Origin: an uncultured Actinomycetes bacterium | GTDB taxonomy: Bacteria; Actinomycetota; Actinomycetes; Nanopelagicales; Nanopelagicaceae | Assembly: GCA_903921405.1 (NCBI GenBank) | Contig: CAIXPV010000129.1 | Coordinates: 1-9,114, forward strand | Direction of reading: 5' to 3' | DNA: 9,114 nt | Shown here: piece after piece, positions 6,426 to 9,114 of the stretch | Position numbering within the stretch: position 1 is the first letter of the stretch | Layout: every line of letters begins with the position of its first letter | Made by a program: the position numbers and the translations under genes | The notes under the pieces: model-generated | Database searches by the model: none | Told to the model about the DNA's origin: nothing | What the model saw: only the letters and a program-made list of their open reading frames with translations

Positions 6426-8090
6426 CTACATCCTCTCTGGTGCGCTGACGCCTAATAGCGCTAACCCATTTGCAATAACTTGTTTTGTAGATGCACACAG
6501 TAATAGTCGGGCCGTATGCAGTGACGAGGGATTTTCATCGCCCATAGGCAGAACGCGGCAATCGGCATAAAAGCCGTGATATGTGCCGGCTAACTCCTCT
6601 AAATAACGGGCGACTCTGTGGGGCTGGCGCAGTTCTGCAGCCGTTGCAATGACTCGGGGAAATTGAGCAAGCACGCCCAATAGTTCGTTTTCGCGATCAT
6701 GTGTTAACTGAGCCGAATCGAAATCCTTCACGTCCACAGAGATATGAAGGTCGGCAGCGTTGCGCAATACTGCAGCGATTCGTGCATGGGCATATTGAAC
6801 GTAGTAGACCGGATTTTCATTGGTATTGCGCTTCAATACATCGATATCCATCACCATAGGCGTATCGACGGGATATCTAATCAACGTATATCGGGCGGCA
6901 TCAACGCCAACTTTTTCTACAAGTTCTTCTAACGTAATAATTGTTCCGGCGCGCTTGGAGAGTTTTACCTCTTCCCCGCCCTCCATAATTTTTACTAGCT
7001 GACCAATTAATACATGGATGTTGTAATCGGGATTATCACCGGCACATGCAGCAATTGCTTTAAGGCGGCCCACATAACCATGATGGTCAGCACCCAACAT
7101 ATAAATACAGATATCAAAGCCACGCTCGCGTTTGTTAATGTAATAAGCGGTATCTGATGAGAAATAAGTAAGTGACCCATCGGATTTAGTGAGTACCCGG
7201 TCTTTGTCATCACCAAAATCAGTTGTACGAAGCCATATGGCGCCTTCTTCTTCAAAGACATGGCCCTCTTTACGAAGTTTTTCTAACCCGTGTTCTACGG
7301 CGCCTTGTTGGTGCAAAGAACGCTCCGAAAACCACACATCAAAATGAGTACCAAAAGTATCGAGTACGCGCTGTTGATCTTTCAATTGAACTGCATATGC
7401 AGCCTCACGAAAAGCTTCATGACGAACGCCTTCTGGAAGATTTATTATTTCAGAATTAGCTGCAACAACTTCCTTAGCTAAATCCAAAATATAGGCGCCT
7501 TGATATCCATCCTCTGGAATCGCATTACCAAGGGCAGCGGCCTCAACGGATGCGCCAAAGAGATCCATCTGATTTCCACGGTCATTAATATAAAATTCGC
7601 GAGTTACATCGGCCCCTGCTGCACTGAGTACTCGTCCTAGTGCATCTCCAACTGCAGCCCAGCGTGTATGCCCCAAGTGCAACGGTCCAGTTGGGTTTGC
7701 ACTAATAAACTCTAGATTTATACGTACACCTGCGAGCGCATCTCCTTGGCCATATTCTGCGCCAGATTTCAGAATTGCTGCAACAAGTTCGGCCTGGCTT
7801 GCACGATTCAATGTAATGTTTATAAAACCTGGGCCAGCAATATCAACTCGTGAAATTGAATCAATTCCCGTGAGTTCAGCTGCAACAAGCTCTGCTATCT
7901 CGCGCGGACTGCGACCAGCAGCTTTGGCAAGTTGCAGCGCAATGGAGGTTGCATAATCACCATGGTCGCGATTCTTTGGGCGCTCTAACACAATAGAAGT
8001 AGGGGCATCCCCTGATATTTGACCGCTTGAGATGATGCGATCAACTGCAGCTAATACCGCGGCCTGCAGTAGCTCTAATTGCGTGGACAT
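6426..8090 (-). CDS. argS: Arginyl-tRNA synthetase
   Basis: This class I aminoacyl-tRNA synthetase joins arginine to tRNA-Arg with ATP; arginyl-tRNA synthetases need the tRNA for amino-acid activation. The 554-residue protein is full length. The N-terminal Arg-tRNA recognition (Add-1) domain covers about 1-95. The catalytic Rossmann fold contains FISANPTGPLHLGH (128-141), whose HLGH is the HIGH signature. ADHHGYVGRLKA is at 334-345, and KLSKRAG at 376-382 is the KMSKS-loop equivalent with Leu in place of Met. The DALR-type anticodon-binding domain starts near 428 with VYYVQYAHAR and runs to the end; the C-terminus APERM is characteristic of the family. No clear Shine-Dalgarno site precedes the ATG at 8090, but the start matches family length. 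It is the first gene of the minus-strand operon, and its stop is two bases before the lysA start. Confidence 0.98.
   Translation of the reverse strand: MSTQLELLQAAVLAAVDRIISSGQISGDAPTSIVLERPKNRDHGDYATSIALQLAKAAGRSPREIAELVAAELTGIDSISRVDIAGPGFINITLNRASQAELVAAILKSGAEYGQGDALAGVRINLEFISANPTGPLHLGHTRWAAVGDALGRVLSAAGADVTREFYINDRGNQMDLFGASVEAAALGNAIPEDGYQGAYILDLAKEVVAANSEIINLPEGVRHEAFREAAYAVQLKDQQRVLDTFGTHFDVWFSERSLHQQGAVEHGLEKLRKEGHVFEEEGAIWLRTTDFGDDKDRVLTKSDGSLTYFSSDTAYYINKRERGFDICIYMLGADHHGYVGRLKAIAACAGDNPDYNIHVLIGQLVKIMEGGEEVKLSKRAGTIITLEELVEKVGVDAARYTLIRYPVDTPMVMDIDVLKRNTNENPVYYVQYAHARIAAVLRNAADLHISVDVKDFDSAQLTHDRENELLGVLAQFPRVIATAAELRQPHRVARYLEELAGTYHGFYADCRVLPMGDENPSSLHTARLLLCASTKQVIANGLALLGVSAPERM
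6431..6437 (-). promoter_or_regulatory. Ribosome binding site of lysA
   Basis: GAGAGGA on the minus strand lies within the last codons of argS, seven bases before the ATG at 6423. It decides the lysA start in favour of this ATG over the upstream in-frame ATG at 6498. Confidence 0.7.
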
Positions 8091-8124
8091 TGGCCAAGGT
8101 TACCGCCAGTGCTCTTGCGGCGTT

Positions 8125-8139
8125 ACCTAAACGTTAGGT
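8125..8139. promoter_or_regulatory. Perfect dyad upstream of argS, candidate operator
   Basis: ACCTAA (8125-8130) and TTAGGT (8134-8139) form a perfect 6-base inverted repeat around ACG, 35 bases before the argS ATG. An AACGTT core (8130-8135) is nested in it, a type of core often seen in LacI-family sites. It lies in the shared control region of argS and the divergent sugar-binding gene and could act on either. The regulator is unknown, and no convincing -10/-35 pair was seen for argS. Confidence 0.35.
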
Positions 8140-8256
8140 GAATAAGAAAGAATTGAGTGATTTATCTAGTGCGGTTTCAGCCTATTCCTACTAGCGTAAG
8201 CGTCACATTTGCACCCTCCTCATCTGGGCGGAAAAGTCTTGCCCTGGGGTGTGAAC

Positions 8257-8268
8257 CCTTTCGAAAGG
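8257..8268. promoter_or_regulatory. Palindrome overlapping the ribosome binding site of the xylF-like gene
   Basis: CCTTTCGAAAGG is a perfect 12-base palindrome with a central CG, lying 10 bases before the ATG. Its right half contains the Shine-Dalgarno sequence AAAGG (8264-8268). Flanking bases extend the symmetry imperfectly to 8251-8274. It could be an operator for a LacI- or ROK-type sugar regulator, or in RNA a small hairpin (CCUU/AAGG, loop UCGA) that masks the ribosome binding site. Symmetry and overlap are seen directly; the function is inferred. Confidence 0.45.
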
Positions 8269-8278
8269 TGTTACATAT

Positions 8279-9114
8279 ATGACTAAACGCCGCCTCGCGA
8301 TAATTGCAGCCTTTGCTGCGATCTCAATCGCACTAACAGGTTGCTCAAAGGCTGACAAAGCTGCAGATAGCTTCGTCGGTGTAATTCTTCCAGATGCAGC
8401 ATCATCAAACCGTTGGGAAACTGCTGACCGCGGATTCCTACAGGCAGCATTTGATGCAGCAGGAGTTAAAGTAGATATTCAAAATGCAAACGGTGACGTT
8501 GCAGCATTTGCAACAATTGCAGACCAGATGCTTACAGCTGGTGCAAAGGTTCTTATCCTCGTCAACCTAGATTCAGATTCAGCTAAGGCTGTTCAGGATA
8601 AAGCTGCAGCACAAGGTGTTAAGACAATCGACTACGACCGTCTAACACTTAACGGCTCTGCTTCATACTACGTTTCATTCGACAACCAGGCTGTTGGCCA
8701 GTTGCAGGGTGAAGGCATTAAGGCTTGCCTTGATGCAGCAGGAAAGACAAATGCTCGTATCGTTTACTTGAACGGTTCACCTACTGATAACAATGCAACT
8801 TTGTTCAAGGCTGGTTATGACTCAGTGCTACGTCCTTTGATCGATTCAAAGAACTACACACTTGTTGATGACACAGCTGTCCCAGATTGGGATAACGCAA
8901 AGGGTGGAGTTATTTTCGAACAGCAGCTATCAAAGGCTGGCGGAAAGCTCGATGCAGTTGTTTCAGCTAACGAAGGTCTTGGACTTGCAGCTGTAGCTGT
9001 TCTTAAGAAGAACAAGCTCAATGGCAAGGTCTGTGTATCTGGACAAGATGCAACTGTTGATGGATTGCGTGCAATCCTTACAGGAGATCTATCAAATACT
9101 GTTTACAAGGCAAT
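8279..9114 (+). CDS. xylF: XylF-like ABC transporter sugar-binding lipoprotein (3' end cut by window)
   Basis: This is the extracytoplasmic substrate-binding subunit of an ABC importer for a pentose or related sugar. The first 278 residues are present; the family usually has about 330-370. The N-terminus is a lipoprotein signal: basic residues KRR at 3-5, a hydrophobic core, and lipobox LTGC with the lipidated C22. The remainder follows the periplasmic-binding-protein type I fold and matches the E. coli D-xylose-binding protein at key points: YDR at 119-121, YVSFDNQAVG at 131-140, NGSPTDNNATLFKAG at 165-179, and SGQDATVDG at 254-262. The ATG at 8279 is preceded by AAAGG at 8264-8268, 10 bases upstream. 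After the signal peptide every alanine codon is GCA or GCT, which suggests strong expression. An ATPase (xylG-type) and permease (xylH-type) gene probably follow outside the window. Family is secure; the exact sugar is inferred. Confidence 0.9.
   Translation, partial: MTKRRLAIIAAFAAISIALTGCSKADKAADSFVGVILPDAASSNRWETADRGFLQAAFDAAGVKVDIQNANGDVAAFATIADQMLTAGAKVLILVNLDSDSAKAVQDKAAAQGVKTIDYDRLTLNGSASYYVSFDNQAVGQLQGEGIKACLDAAGKTNARIVYLNGSPTDNNATLFKAGYDSVLRPLIDSKNYTLVDDTAVPDWDNAKGGVIFEQQLSKAGGKLDAVVSANEGLGLAAVAVLKKNKLNGKVCVSGQDATVDGLRAILTGDLSNTVYKA

Larger units (their letters stand above)
8091..8278. other. Divergent intergenic control region between argS and the xylF-like gene
   Basis: This is the longest gene-free stretch of the window and the only divergent gap. 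It must hold the promoters for both the argS-to-thrB operon and the sugar-binding gene. I see a perfect dyad near argS, a palindrome over the ribosome binding site of the sugar gene, and complementary arms at 8208-8216 and 8247-8255. Candidate hexamers such as TTGAGT at 8153 or TATTCC at 8183 do not pair with good partners at proper spacing, so no promoter is called. No small ORF with a ribosome binding site is apparent. Confidence 0.6.

Noticed and set aside
6424..6498. 25-codon N-terminal extension of lysA overlapping argS
   Set aside because: The ATG at 6423 has a good ribosome binding site and fits the operon junction; the extension encodes Cys/Lys/Arg-rich sequence unlike DAP decarboxylases and duplicates argS coding DNA in another frame.
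8150..8200. Candidate promoter hexamers for the xylF-like gene (TTGAGT, TTTATC, TATTCC, TAGCGT)
   Set aside because: No pair combines acceptable matches with 16-18 base spacing, so no promoter was annotated.
1..9114. Search for CRISPR arrays, tRNA/rRNA genes, insertion sequences, toxin-antitoxin or defence genes, or a new multi-gene system
   Set aside because: The window is almost fully occupied by six well-known housekeeping genes in a conserved order plus a sugar-binding protein gene; no repeats of array type, transposase motifs or unexplained conserved frames were seen.

Overview
This window reads as ordinary chromosomal housekeeping DNA from an actinobacterium. Six complete minus-strand genes occur in the order argS-lysA-hom-thrC-thrB-rho (transcribed from right to left). 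This is the order known from Mycobacterium tuberculosis and many other Actinobacteria, where rpmE and prfA usually follow rho. Base composition is visibly much lower in G+C than in typical actinobacteria. Together with short intergenic gaps and a neighbouring sugar-binding lipoprotein gene, this suggests a streamlined freshwater lineage such as the acI group (Nanopelagicales, e.g. Planktophila/Nanopelagicus). That placement is inference from synteny, composition and protein style, not a database result.

Layout from left to right: a short tail beyond rho with a small hairpin and T-run (1-62); rho (63-1619, minus); a 149-base gap with a probable rho promoter and leader hairpin (1620-1768); thrB, thrC and hom (1769-5081, minus), separated by 1 and 0 bases; a 34-base gap; lysA (5116-6423, minus); a 2-base gap; argS (6426-8090, minus); a 188-base divergent control region (8091-8278); and on the plus strand the first 278 codons of a XylF-like sugar-binding lipoprotein gene, cut by the window end. 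No stretch longer than 300 bases lacks a gene. No RNA gene, mobile element, CRISPR array or defence gene was seen.

The genes cover the ends of two branches of the aspartate family. LysA makes lysine from meso-diaminopimelate. Hom, ThrB and ThrC turn aspartate semialdehyde into threonine through homoserine and phosphohomoserine. ArgS charges tRNA-Arg and leads the operon. The tight spacing from argS to thrB suggests one transcript with coupled translation. Rho, the transcription terminator, has a likely promoter of its own. The divergent xylF-like gene is probably the first gene of an ABC sugar-uptake operon.

I did not find a new biological system here. The points most worth a second look are regulatory: a bulged 9-bp hairpin in the rho leader, a palindrome overlapping the ribosome binding site of the xylF-like gene, a perfect dyad just upstream of argS, and a sharp codon-use shift after the signal peptide of the xylF-like gene.
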